NCBI RefSeq assembly: GCF_000282055.1
Contig: NZ_AKJZ01000016.1
Location: 62,001-126,000, forward strand
Source: Flavobacterium sp. CF136
Lineage (GTDB): Bacteria > Bacteroidota > Bacteroidia > Flavobacteriales > Flavobacteriaceae
DNA length: 64,000 bases
Direction: 5' to 3'
In this document: positions 8,280 through 16,005 of the stretch, piece after piece
Layout of the letters: each line of letters opens with the position of its first letter
How positions within the stretch are numbered: position 1 is the stretch's first letter
Notes under the pieces: model-generated
What the model was told of the DNA's origin: nothing
The model's database searches: none
Seen by the model: the letters and a program-made list of their open reading frames with translations, nothing else
Program-made: the position numbers and the translations under genes

Positions 8280-9350
8280 ATGAAAAATATAGAAACGCTT
8301 ACCAAAGAGGCAATTAATTTATTAAAAAACCTGATTGAAACACCTTCATTTTCCAGTGAAGAAGATCAAACGGCACTTTTAATAGAAAATTGGTTCAATC
8401 AAAACGAGATTCCTTTTAAAAGAGAGAACAATAATGTGTGGGCTTTCAATAAATATTTCGACGAAAATAAACCAACGCTTTTACTGAATTCACATCACGA
8501 TACCGTAAAACCAAATCAGGCATATACAAACGATCCGTTTAAAGCAATTGAAAAAGACGGGAAATTATTTGGTTTAGGAAGTAATGATGCCGGAGGATGT
8601 TTGGTGTCACTGTTAGCCACTTTTGTTCATTTTTATGAGAATCAAAACTTGCCATATAATTTGGTAATCGTAGCTTCAGCTGAAGAAGAGAGTAGTGGAA
8701 AAAATGGTTTAAACAGCGTTTTAAAACATTTACCGGAACTGGATTGTGCTATTGTAGGCGAACCGACTTTAATGCAATTGGCCGTTGCCGAAAAAGGTTT
8801 GTTGGTTCTTGATGTAAAAGTGAAAGGAACCGCAAGTCACGCCGCACATCAAAATGATGATAATTCGCTTTACAAATCAATTCCGGTAATGGAATGGTTT
8901 AAAAACTATAAATTCGACAAAATATCTGATGTTTTAGGCCCCGTAAAAATGACCGTAACGCAGATCAGTGCAGGAAAACAGCATAATGTTGTACCTTCAG
9001 AATGCGATTTGGTTATCGATATTCGTGTGAACGACTGCTATTCAAATACAGAAATTCTTGAAGTGGTAAAAGCCAATGTAAATGCCGAAGTAACACCAAG
9101 ATCAATGCATTTAAATGCTTCGTCTATTCCAATTGCACATGATTTGGTTCAGGCCGGAATCGCTTTAGGAAGAACAACTTATGGCTCACCAACGCTTTCA
9201 GACCAATCGGTTTTGAGTTGTCAGTCTTTAAAACTTGGTCCGGGGGAAACACTCCGGTCACATTCGGCAGACGAATTTATTTTTATCAACGAAATTGAAG
9301 AAGGAATCGACTTGTATATCAAAATACTAACGGATTTCTTTAAATTATAA
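8280..9350 (+). CDS. argE: Acetylornithine deacetylase-type M20 peptidase (N-acyl-citrulline/ornithine deacylase)
   Basis: Metal-dependent M20-family deacylase that removes the N-acyl group late in the pathway, probably from N-acyl-citrulline because carbamoylation precedes deacylation in Bacteroidota. About 356 residues. LLNSHHDTVKP provides the first metal His and Asp, GLGSNDAGGC the bridging Asp, and ASAEEESSG the catalytic and metal-binding glutamates. The middle dimerisation lid domain follows. Start chosen at ATG 8280 (MKNIETL). An upstream ATG at 8214 would add 22 residues encoded by repeat-like sequence. Confidence 0.92.
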   Translation: MKNIETLTKEAINLLKNLIETPSFSSEEDQTALLIENWFNQNEIPFKRENNNVWAFNKYFDENKPTLLLNSHHDTVKPNQAYTNDPFKAIEKDGKLFGLGSNDAGGCLVSLLATFVHFYENQNLPYNLVIVASAEEESSGKNGLNSVLKHLPELDCAIVGEPTLMQLAVAEKGLLVLDVKVKGTASHAAHQNDDNSLYKSIPVMEWFKNYKFDKISDVLGPVKMTVTQISAGKQHNVVPSECDLVIDIRVNDCYSNTEILEVVKANVNAEVTPRSMHLNASSIPIAHDLVQAGIALGRTTYGSPTLSDQSVLSCQSLKLGPGETLRSHSADEFIFINEIEEGIDLYIKILTDFFKL

Positions 9351-9369
9351 TTGTTATCGAAAATTGATT

Positions 9370-9402
9370 AAACCTAACAGGTTTTTAAAACCTGTTAGGT
9401 TT
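9370..9402. repeat. Perfect palindromic repeat AAACCTAACAGG/CCTGTTAGGTTT
   Basis: A near-perfect hairpin in the argE-argH spacer: AAACCTAACAGG with T-rich loop then CCTGTTAGGTTT. It lacks a long T-tract and lies inside an operon, so it may be a dispersed repeat or a processing or attenuation site rather than a terminator. Confidence 0.7.
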
Positions 9403-9428
9403 ACTTAAAATATATAAAAATATTACCT

Positions 9429-10709
9429 ATGAAACTTTGGGAAAAAGGAATACCAACCGACAAGCAAATCGAACATTTTACTGTTGGAAACGATCGTGAA
9501 CTTGATTTGGTTCTTGCTAAATATGATGCGTTAGGTTCTATTGCACATGCCAAAATGCTTGGACAAATAGGTTTATTGACTTCAGAAGAAACTACTTCTT
9601 TGGTTGATGGATTAAATGATATTATCGCCGACATTGTGGTAGGGAACTTTGAAATTGAAGATAGTTTTGAAGATGTTCACTCAAAAATTGAATATTTACT
9701 GACAGTAAAATTGGGCGATGCCGGAAAAAAAATCCATACAGCGCGTTCTCGTAATGATCAGGTTTTAGTGGATGTTCATTTGTATTTAAAGGACGAAGTC
9801 AAAGCTTTAAAAGAACAGGTAAAAACACTTTTTGACTTGTTGATGGAATCTGCAGAGAAACATCAAAATGTTTTGCTGCCAGGGTACACGCATTTACAAA
9901 TTGCAATGCCTTCCTCATTCGGAATGTGGTTTTCTGCTTACGCCGAAAGTCTGATTGATGATATTACAATGCTTAATGCAGCGGGAAAAATTGTAGATCA
10001 AAACCCGTTAGGTTCTGCAGCCGGTTACGGAAGCTCATTTCCTATCAACAGAACATTTACAACTCAGGAATTGGGTTTCGAAACTTTAAAATTCAATGCA
10101 GTTGCAGCACAAATGAGTAGAGGTAAAGCTGAGAAAACCGTTGCTTTTGCAATGAGCAGTGTAGCAGCAACCCTATCAAAATTTGCGATGGATGTTTGTT
10201 TGTATATGAGTCAAAATTTTAATTTTATTGGTTTGCCATCGCATCTTACAACAGGCTCGAGCATTATGCCTCACAAGAAAAACCCTGATGTATTTGAATT
10301 AATCAGAGGGAAATGTAATAAAATTCAAGCGTTGCCTTATGAAATCACTTTAATTACAAATAATCTTCCAAGTGGTTATCACAGAGATTTACAGTTGCTA
10401 AAAGAAGGTCTGTTTCCGGCAATTCAAAACTTAAAAGCCTGTTTGGATATTGCTATTTTCTCTATAAAAGACATTACAGTAAAAGATCATATTTTAGAAG
10501 ATAAAAAATATGATTATTTGTTTACTGTAGATACTTTAAATGAAATGGTTGCGGCAGGAATGCCTTTTAGAGATGCTTACAAAGCTGTTGCTGAACAACT
10601 GGAAGCCGGAACTTATAAATCGCCAAAAGAAACTAAACATACACACGAAGGCAGTATTAATAATCTTTGTCTGGATGCTATAAAAGATAAAATGAAAGCT
10701 GCATTTTAA
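9429..10709 (+). CDS. argH: Argininosuccinate lyase
   Basis: Cleaves argininosuccinate to arginine and fumarate, the last step of the pathway. The 426-residue protein of the fumarase/aspartase superfamily carries SRNDQV near the N-terminus, LPGYTHLQIAMP, and the mobile serine loop signature GSSIMPHKKNPD. It is slightly shorter than the roughly 457-residue E. coli enzyme at its C-terminal end, as is common in this phylum. It closes the operon, with a strong terminator 9 bp downstream. Confidence 0.96.
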   Translation: MKLWEKGIPTDKQIEHFTVGNDRELDLVLAKYDALGSIAHAKMLGQIGLLTSEETTSLVDGLNDIIADIVVGNFEIEDSFEDVHSKIEYLLTVKLGDAGKKIHTARSRNDQVLVDVHLYLKDEVKALKEQVKTLFDLLMESAEKHQNVLLPGYTHLQIAMPSSFGMWFSAYAESLIDDITMLNAAGKIVDQNPLGSAAGYGSSFPINRTFTTQELGFETLKFNAVAAQMSRGKAEKTVAFAMSSVAATLSKFAMDVCLYMSQNFNFIGLPSHLTTGSSIMPHKKNPDVFELIRGKCNKIQALPYEITLITNNLPSGYHRDLQLLKEGLFPAIQNLKACLDIAIFSIKDITVKDHILEDKKYDYLFTVDTLNEMVAAGMPFRDAYKAVAEQLEAGTYKSPKETKHTHEGSINNLCLDAIKDKMKAAF

Positions 10710-10717
10710 AATATCAT

Positions 10718-10760
10718 AAAAAAAGACCGATTTGCTTTATACACTAATCGGTCTTTTTTT
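10718..10760 (+). terminator. Intrinsic terminator after argH
   Basis: Stem AAAAAGACCGAT / ATCGGTCTTTTT with a 14-nt loop followed by a run of T. It marks the 3' end of the arginine operon. Confidence 0.9.
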
Positions 10761-10814
10761 ATATAATTTATTGATTAAAGTTAATATAAGTATTAAACTT
10801 AGAGTTTTGAGCAT

Positions 10815-10852
10815 AAAAAAAGGTTATTGATTTTTGTCAATAACCTTTTTTT
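10815..10852 (-). terminator. Intrinsic terminator after pectate lyase gene
   Basis: Stem AAAAAAAGGTTATTGA / TCAATAACCTTTTTTT. It is symmetric, so it could act on both strands. It sits 18 bp beyond the stop of the minus-strand pectate lyase gene. Confidence 0.85.
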
Positions 10853-10869
10853 ATGGAGTTTGTTTAAAA

Positions 10870-12249
10870 CTAATTTTTTATAACCTTAAAAGTTTTAACT
10901 CTGTTTTCAATTTGTACTTTACTGATGTAAACCCCTTTAGCAAGGCTTCCAACGTTTAATTCTAATTTCTCGTTACCAGTAACACTTTTTGTATGAGTAT
11001 ATACTTTACTTCCATTAGCGGAAAATATTTCAATAAGAGCTGTACCATTTTCAATACTTGAAAATTCGATGTTTAAAAAGTTGTCTACAACTGTTGGATA
11101 ATATTTAAGTTCTAAATCAGATATATTATCATTAACGCCTAAATTAGGACAACTACTAGAAATCACACCAGCTGAAGTAACCTGAAGTGTAGCACCTGCA
11201 CCACAAGTTGCATTTGGTACATAAGTAGCAACATTGGCTATAGGAAGTACTGAATAAGTATAAGTTGGTTTTGAGGGTGCCGTTCCTGCATCCAGACCTG
11301 TAACTGCCGTAGAAGTTGTTCCTTTAACACAACCATCAAATTTTACCTGAACTGTTCCGGAACCTTCGCTAACAGGGCTGGAAATTGTAGCTACTTGTTC
11401 AAAATTACAATTCTCCACATAACAAGTTGTACCTTTATTTCCTGCACCTAAACCAACTGCGGTAGCTCCAGAAACGGAAGTTTTGTAATAACAATTTAAT
11501 AAATGTAATTCGGCATTTCTGGCTCTTGGCATTCTGGCTTTACAGCCTTCTGCCCAATAGCAGTTTTTAAAGGTAATACTGAATCTTCCATTTGCATCTG
11601 TTGTTGGGAAATCAGTAATACTCGATCCCACTAAGTCAGTAAAACGGTGATCAGCAGAACCTCCTGATCCACCAGCAGTTGGAGCTTTTAAATAGGTGAA
11701 TTTACACCATGAAATGGTTACATTATCTGCATCACCTTTGTTGTCAAAGTTACCGTCCATTCCGTCCTGAAACTCACAGTGATCCACCCAAACATTGGTA
11801 CCTTCATTGGTAAGATTGTCACGGCCATCAACATCGTAAGCGCCAGGTCCTTCAAAAATAAGATTTCTGATAATAACATTATTAGAACCGGGTTTTATAT
11901 AAAGAGTTCCAGAATTTGCGGCTGAAGTTGGGGAATCACCAACAGTTATCTGAGTATTTCTAAGTTTTGCTCCCGGTAAACCGATAATAGTTTTATTATT
12001 CAATAATACACTAGTATAAACACAATCAATAGTTCCCGAAACCAAAATTACTGAATTAGCAGTGGAAGTTGAGTTAAGGGCTGTTTTTAAAGATGCATAA
12101 TCTGAAACAGTTACTGTATTAGAAGCAGTCGGAGTTCCAGCTCCGGTTGCTGCAGCACCAAATCCTTCGGGAGCTGACATGTAATAATTTTGTGCAAAAA
12201 CACTGGATAAACTTAGTAGGAAAAAGAATAAGGGGAATTTTTTTCTCAT
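10870..12249 (-). CDS. Secreted pectate lyase (polysaccharide lyase family 1) with T9SS sorting domain
   Basis: Cleaves de-esterified homogalacturonan by beta-elimination. The 459-residue protein has a signal peptide (MRKKFPLFFFLLSLSSVFAQ). A right-handed beta-helix follows, with the PL1 signatures NVWVDHCEF plus nearby Asp residues for Ca2+, VTISWCKF, and RMPRAR with the catalytic arginine region (about residues 235-240). The last 75-80 residues (from about LELKYYPTVVDNFLNIEF) form a type A T9SS C-terminal domain ending in KTFKVIKN, so the enzyme should cross the outer membrane. No SusCD pair or other pectin gene is adjacent, so it appears to be a stand-alone enzyme. Confidence 0.9.
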   Translation of the reverse strand: MRKKFPLFFFLLSLSSVFAQNYYMSAPEGFGAAATGAGTPTASNTVTVSDYASLKTALNSTSTANSVILVSGTIDCVYTSVLLNNKTIIGLPGAKLRNTQITVGDSPTSAANSGTLYIKPGSNNVIIRNLIFEGPGAYDVDGRDNLTNEGTNVWVDHCEFQDGMDGNFDNKGDADNVTISWCKFTYLKAPTAGGSGGSADHRFTDLVGSSITDFPTTDANGRFSITFKNCYWAEGCKARMPRARNAELHLLNCYYKTSVSGATAVGLGAGNKGTTCYVENCNFEQVATISSPVSEGSGTVQVKFDGCVKGTTSTAVTGLDAGTAPSKPTYTYSVLPIANVATYVPNATCGAGATLQVTSAGVISSSCPNLGVNDNISDLELKYYPTVVDNFLNIEFSSIENGTALIEIFSANGSKVYTHTKSVTGNEKLELNVGSLAKGVYISKVQIENRVKTFKVIKN

Positions 12250-12675
12250 TTTAATTTTTGTTTAATTGTTTAAGTTAATTTAACGATCGTGGTTTAATGT
12301 AATCGATTGCACAAATTTAATTGAATAAAATTTAAAATAAATATTTTTATAAAATAATTATAATTTTATGATATACTTTTGAATTAATGAGTGCTTAATT
12401 CAATTATTTATAAAAATAAAACATTCTTAAGAGTGTTTTATTTTAAAAACTATAAAAACTCAATATGATTTAAAAAAGATAATTAGATTCCTCAAAAATA
12501 TATTGTAAGAATACTTCATTTGAAAACTCTAAAAAATTAAAAGCCAGTCTTAAAACTACAAGTAAAAAAGGAGCAAGAGAGGAATCAAATTGTAAAATAA
12601 AATGATAAAAAGAAACCCCAAATTTGAGAATAAGGGGTGTTATTTTGTATGTTCATTAATTTAAATATTATAAAA
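12250..12675. other. Intergenic region between anti-sigma gene and pectate lyase gene
   Basis: AT-rich, no ORF supported. It holds a TAAATTTG box read on the minus strand at 12312-12319 that could be the -7 element for the pectate lyase gene, though no good -33 partner was seen. There is a near-palindromic hairpin at 12413-12444 (AAATAAAACATTCTT / AAGAGTGTTTTATTT). A weaker stem at 12614-12642 (ACCCC/GGGGT, followed by a T-run on the minus strand) could terminate the sigma/anti-sigma operon. Confidence 0.5.
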
Positions 12676-13464
12676 TTAAACTTTTCCCAAAGTATATAAT
12701 TGTTCCATTGTTGGCGTGATGCTTCCGCCCTCCGGTTCTAATGTAATACCAAAAGCTTCAGCATAAACAGTTTGATTTACAGCAAATATTTTTTGATCAT
12801 TTTTTTCAAAATCACTTAATAAACCAATGCTTGTTGGAGTCAGGACAGGGCTTAATTTAAGTGCCCATACCTGATAAACCATTCCTTTTGGAGGTTTAGG
12901 CAAACCTGCAGCATCAATATAAGTTGTTTTGGTTTCTTTATTCCAGTACACTTTTGCAAATGATTTTGGTGAAACTGTTTGGCCTCCCAGAGTTACACCT
13001 GTATTTTTAATATCCCTGACAATAGTCAGATTTTTTTCGACAGCTTTGTTTTTTTCTCCTAAATAAGCATACTCTTTTTCAATTTTATTTTTTTGTCTAC
13101 CAATAGTTGAAATAGCCTGTTTGGTTTCATTTAACTGTAATGTCTGATAACCAATACCCAGAAGTAATAATACGGCAGCTGCCCACCCGGTATATTCTGA
13201 CCAGCGGGATGCTGGTTTCATTTCGATAGTTTTACCGTATTTCAGTTCAAGTTTAGCTTTAATTTTTTCATAATTGGCTACAGAATGAAAAGGTGAAAAA
13301 CTAGAGGACAGTGCTACAATTGCTTTTTCTATAGAAATTATTTCGTTGTCAATTTCGGGATTATTTTTTGCCATATTGGCAACTTCTATGTTTTCGGATT
13401 CACTTAGTAATCCGTACACATAAAGTTCTAAAATACCTGATTCTATATAGTCTTTTGCTTCCAT
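12676..13464 (-). CDS. Membrane anti-sigma factor (RskA-like C-terminal domain)
   Basis: A 262-residue protein predicted to hold its cognate ECF sigma factor at the inner membrane. The N-terminal roughly 80 residues form a helical cytoplasmic anti-sigma region (YIESGILELYVYGLLSESE). One transmembrane helix lies near residues 92-106 (WAAAVLLLLGIGYQTL), a coiled-coil-like stretch follows, and the periplasmic part matches the RskA-type domain (MVYQVWALKLSP and a final EPEGGSITPTMEQLYTLG). It is translationally coupled to the upstream sigma gene through a TAATG junction. The inducing signal cannot be told from sequence. Confidence 0.88.
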   Translation of the reverse strand: MEAKDYIESGILELYVYGLLSESENIEVANMAKNNPEIDNEIISIEKAIVALSSSFSPFHSVANYEKIKAKLELKYGKTIEMKPASRWSEYTGWAAAVLLLLGIGYQTLQLNETKQAISTIGRQKNKIEKEYAYLGEKNKAVEKNLTIVRDIKNTGVTLGGQTVSPKSFAKVYWNKETKTTYIDAAGLPKPPKGMVYQVWALKLSPVLTPTSIGLLSDFEKNDQKIFAVNQTVYAEAFGITLEPEGGSITPTMEQLYTLGKV

Positions 13465-13994
13465 TAGATTTTCAAATAATTACGTAAATCATTAATACAG
13501 TTCCTGTTTTGTGTTTTTACTGTTCCCAACGGAATAGCTAATTCTTCGGACGCTTCTTGTTGTGTATATCCTTTAAAGAATAACAAATCAATAATTTCAA
13601 TACATTTTGGTTTTAGTTTTTTAACAAATTCCTGAATTCCAATCGTATCAATCTTATTGTTCAACTTATTATTATCCTCTAACAGATGTACGAAATTATC
13701 AGAGTTTAGGTTTTTTTGACTGTTATTAAAGCTTTTAGAACGTAATTTATCAATCGATGTATTTCGGGCGATATTTAGGATCCAGGTATAAAACCGACCT
13801 TTACTTTCGTGATAAGAATCAATGTTTTTCCAAATTTTTACAAATACTTCCTGAAGAACATCTTCTGCTTCTTCTCTGTTTTTTACCAGAACATTGATTA
13901 TAGAGAATAAACTTTTGGAATACATATCGTATAAATGTGTGAAAGCTTTTTCATCTTTCTTGTAAATTAAAACTAATAATTCTTCCTGACTCAT
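13464..13994 (-). CDS. ECF-type RNA polymerase sigma factor
   Basis: Sigma-70-family factor with region 2 (AFTHLYDMYSKSLFSI, then EDVLQEVFVKIW and FYTWILNIARN, which bind the -10 element and core) and region 4 (FKGYTQQEASEELAIPLGTVKTQ, a helix-turn-helix for the -35). It is about 176 residues from ATG at 13994 (MSQEELL). An alternative TTG at 14018 would add eight residues and is less likely. It is paired with the anti-sigma gene that begins inside its stop codon. Targets are unknown; the pectate lyase gene downstream is co-oriented but separated by about 425 bp. Confidence 0.92.
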   Translation of the reverse strand: MSQEELLVLIYKKDEKAFTHLYDMYSKSLFSIINVLVKNREEAEDVLQEVFVKIWKNIDSYHESKGRFYTWILNIARNTSIDKLRSKSFNNSQKNLNSDNFVHLLEDNNKLNNKIDTIGIQEFVKKLKPKCIEIIDLLFFKGYTQQEASEELAIPLGTVKTQNRNCINDLRNYLKI

Positions 13995-14302
13995 AGATTT
14001 TGGTTTTAGCTTATACAAACATATACATTTTCAATTGATGGACAAAAGTGTATGAAATATCTGAGTTAAAGATAATTCATTTTTTTGTAAAAATGTGTTT
14101 TTTTTATGCCTGAAACCCCTTGTAAAATAAGGGAAACTAAAAATAATTAGCTTTTTTATGATGTTTTTTAAAACCAAAATTCAATTTTTTACGTACATAA
14201 TTTATTATAGTAAAAATCTGATATTAATTTACTTGTAAAAGGTAAAAGAATTCATATTTATTATTTAATTATTATGAGTACAGCCAAATTAATGAAGAAA
14301 TT

Positions 14303-14512
14303 AATAGTTGATGTCTTCGGGACTTCCAATCGAAAATGTTTATGTATTTAATAGAGTATCTAAGGTATCTGGATATAAAAAATAATTTTCCTTATAAACC
14401 GAAGCATCAACTATTCATTTTAATGTCAAGAAAAAGGAAATAAGATTTAATACATGGTTTGATTTGTTTGTATGGTTGAAGCCTAACGCCTGATTAGCGT
14501 TAGGCTTCTTTA
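14303..14512 (+). ncRNA. Candidate structured RNA with 3' terminator
   Basis: The 577-bp gap between the sigma gene and the peroxidase gene contains a long-range stem: AATAGTTGATGTCTTCGG (14303-14320) pairs with CCGAAGCATCAACTATT (14399-14415) with one bulged base. Inside it GAAAAT (14332-14337) can pair with ATTTTC (14385-14390), giving a rod-like shape. A strong terminator hairpin follows at 14478-14512 and serves no recognised gene. This looks like a small regulatory RNA of about 150-220 nt. A 6S-like rod is one possibility, but no family was recognised. The strand is inferred from the terminator. Confidence 0.4.
14478..14512 (+). terminator. Strong hairpin terminator
   Basis: GAAGCCTAACGC / GCGTTAGGCTTC with a 7-nt loop, followed by TTTATTTAACTT. 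It lies more than 450 bp from the minus-strand sigma gene start and upstream of the peroxidase gene, so it most likely ends a short plus-strand transcript. Confidence 0.75.
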
Positions 14513-14595
14513 TTTAACTTATATTTAATAAAAATAACATAATCAAAAGCTTCATGTAAAATTGATTTTGATTAATTTTATAAAAAATTAAAACG

Positions 14596-15183
14596 ATGAA
14601 AAAAATATTATTTCTGTCCTGTGGTTTACTATTTTTATTTAGTTACCAAATTCAGGCACAAACAAATAAAGCAAAAACGCCTAAAACAGATAAGGTTATG
14701 ACAAAAGAAACCATTTATCAATATAAAGTTGAAGATTTATCAGGAAACGCTTTTGACTTTGCTTCTTTAAAAGGAAAAAAAGTAATGATTGTAAATACTG
14801 CTTCAAAGTGCGGATTAACACCTCAATATAAAGATCTTGAAGCCATTTACAAACAATATAAAGATAAAGGTTTTGTAATTGTAGGTTTCCCCGCAAACAA
14901 TTTTGCTTCGCAGGAACCTGGAACAAATGCAGAAATTGGCGCTTTTTGCCAGCAAAATTACGGAGTGACTTTCCCTATGATGGACAAAGTTTCTGTAAAA
15001 GGGGATGATATGTGTGAGGTGTATAAATTTTTGACTCAAAAGTCGAAAAATGGTTTGCAGGATTCTGAAGTAGAATGGAATTTCCAGAAATACCTGATTA
15101 ACGAAAAAGGAGAATTGGTAAAAGTAATTAAACCAAAGACATTGCCAACTGATCCGGAAATTATAAATTGGATAAAAAGCTAA
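14596..15183 (+). CDS. Exported glutathione peroxidase-family thiol peroxidase
   Basis: Reduces hydroperoxides with a peroxidatic cysteine. The 195-residue protein has an N-terminal signal peptide (to about AQ at residue 22). The GPx signatures follow: NTASKCGLTPQY with Cys72, FPANNFASQEPG with the glutamine, and VEWNFQKYLI with the tryptophan and asparagine of the catalytic tetrad. A second cysteine (in AFCQQNYGV) could resolve the disulfide, so a thioredoxin-type donor is more likely than glutathione. It acts in the periplasm or as an exported protein. Expressed alone and followed by a terminator. Confidence 0.92.
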   Translation: MKKILFLSCGLLFLFSYQIQAQTNKAKTPKTDKVMTKETIYQYKVEDLSGNAFDFASLKGKKVMIVNTASKCGLTPQYKDLEAIYKQYKDKGFVIVGFPANNFASQEPGTNAEIGAFCQQNYGVTFPMMDKVSVKGDDMCEVYKFLTQKSKNGLQDSEVEWNFQKYLINEKGELVKVIKPKTLPTDPEIINWIKS

Positions 15184-15202
15184 TATTTAGACTATCTAGA
15201 CC

Positions 15203-15252
15203 AAAAAGTCCACAAATTTGTATTTAAGATATAAGTTTGTGGATTTTTTTTT
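15203..15252 (+). terminator. Terminator after glutathione peroxidase gene
   Basis: AAAAAGTCCACAAATTT pairs with AAGTTTGTGGATTTTT; T-run at 15243-15252. Confidence 0.8.
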
Positions 15253-15330
15253 AGAAGCTGTTTACTTCGTCAGTTCGCTATCGCTCATGCTGTTCTCATC
15301 AGGGACCAGGCAGTCTTTTGAAAAGAAAAT

Positions 15331-15831
15331 TTATTTTAATATCAGCTGCATAAAAACCAGATCAAGCCAATGATCAAATTTATAGCCTACTTCACGAATA
15401 GTTCCTATTGCTGTAAAACCAAATTTTTCATGAAAAGCAATACTTCCTGTATTGTCACCGTCGATTGCACCAATCATTACATGAAAGCCTTGTTCTTTAG
15501 CCAACCTGATTAATTCGGTTAATAATTTAGTTCCAATACCTTTTCCAATCACATTATCAACTACATATACAGAATGTTCAACAGTATATTGGTATCCAAT
15601 TTTTTCTCTGAATTGTCCATAACTTCCAAAACCAACGACTTCACCATCTAAATCGGCTACAACAACAGGCATATTTTTAGTTTTTTTATCCTCAAACCAT
15701 TTTGTCTGTATTTCCAAAGTCTGAATATCATAGTTGTAATTTGCAGTTGTATGCAGAATAGAATGATTAACAATCTCCAGTATTTTGTCTAAATCTCCTG
15801 ATTTTGCAGGTCGTATTGTTAAATTTGTCAT
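15331..15831 (-). CDS. GNAT N-acetyltransferase (phosphinothricin acetyltransferase-like)
   Basis: A 166-residue single-domain GNAT protein. The acetyl-CoA pyrophosphate loop is GKGIGTKLL (V-x-G-x-G-x-G/A type), and the N-terminus (LTIRPAKSGDLDKILEIVNHSI) plus HEKFGFTAIGTIREVGYKF..W.D match the PAT/Bar/methionine-sulfoximine acetyltransferase subfamily. Natural substrates of such enzymes are usually amino-acid analogues or sulfoximine/sulfone compounds, so the exact substrate cannot be stated. It stands alone on the minus strand. Confidence 0.85.
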   Translation of the reverse strand: MTNLTIRPAKSGDLDKILEIVNHSILHTTANYNYDIQTLEIQTKWFEDKKTKNMPVVVADLDGEVVGFGSYGQFREKIGYQYTVEHSVYVVDNVIGKGIGTKLLTELIRLAKEQGFHVMIGAIDGDNTGSIAFHEKFGFTAIGTIREVGYKFDHWLDLVFMQLILK

Positions 15832-15950
15832 GTTTTATAAGATTGTTAAATGTATGCGAAGCTTATTTTATTTAAAAATTTGCTTTTACAAATATATTCT
15901 CTTTTATAAAAAGAGGCTTAATATCTTTTCTGTTTATAATGTGAAGTTTG

Positions 15951-15958
15951 TAACTTTG
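15951..15958 (+). promoter_or_regulatory. Possible -7 box (TAACTTTG) for menD
   Basis: Matches the Bacteroidota -7 consensus TAnnTTTG and lies 48 bp before the menD start. No good TTG at the -33 position was found, so support is partial. Confidence 0.35.
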
Positions 15959-16005
15959 CGATATAGGAAATTTATAATTTCTTAAAAAATAATATACTAT
16001 AACGA

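Noticed and set aside
14274-14351. 25-codon frame (MSTAKLMKKLIVDVFGT...) in the gap before the peroxidase gene
   Set aside because: It runs through the left arm of the proposed RNA stem and has no recognised match; base pairing explains the sequence better.
15265-15330. GC-richer stretch containing TTCGTCAGTTCG near the GNAT gene
   Set aside because: Shares only about 12 bases with the nested hairpin element at 32000-32121 and has no matching arm, so it may be a relic but cannot be supported.
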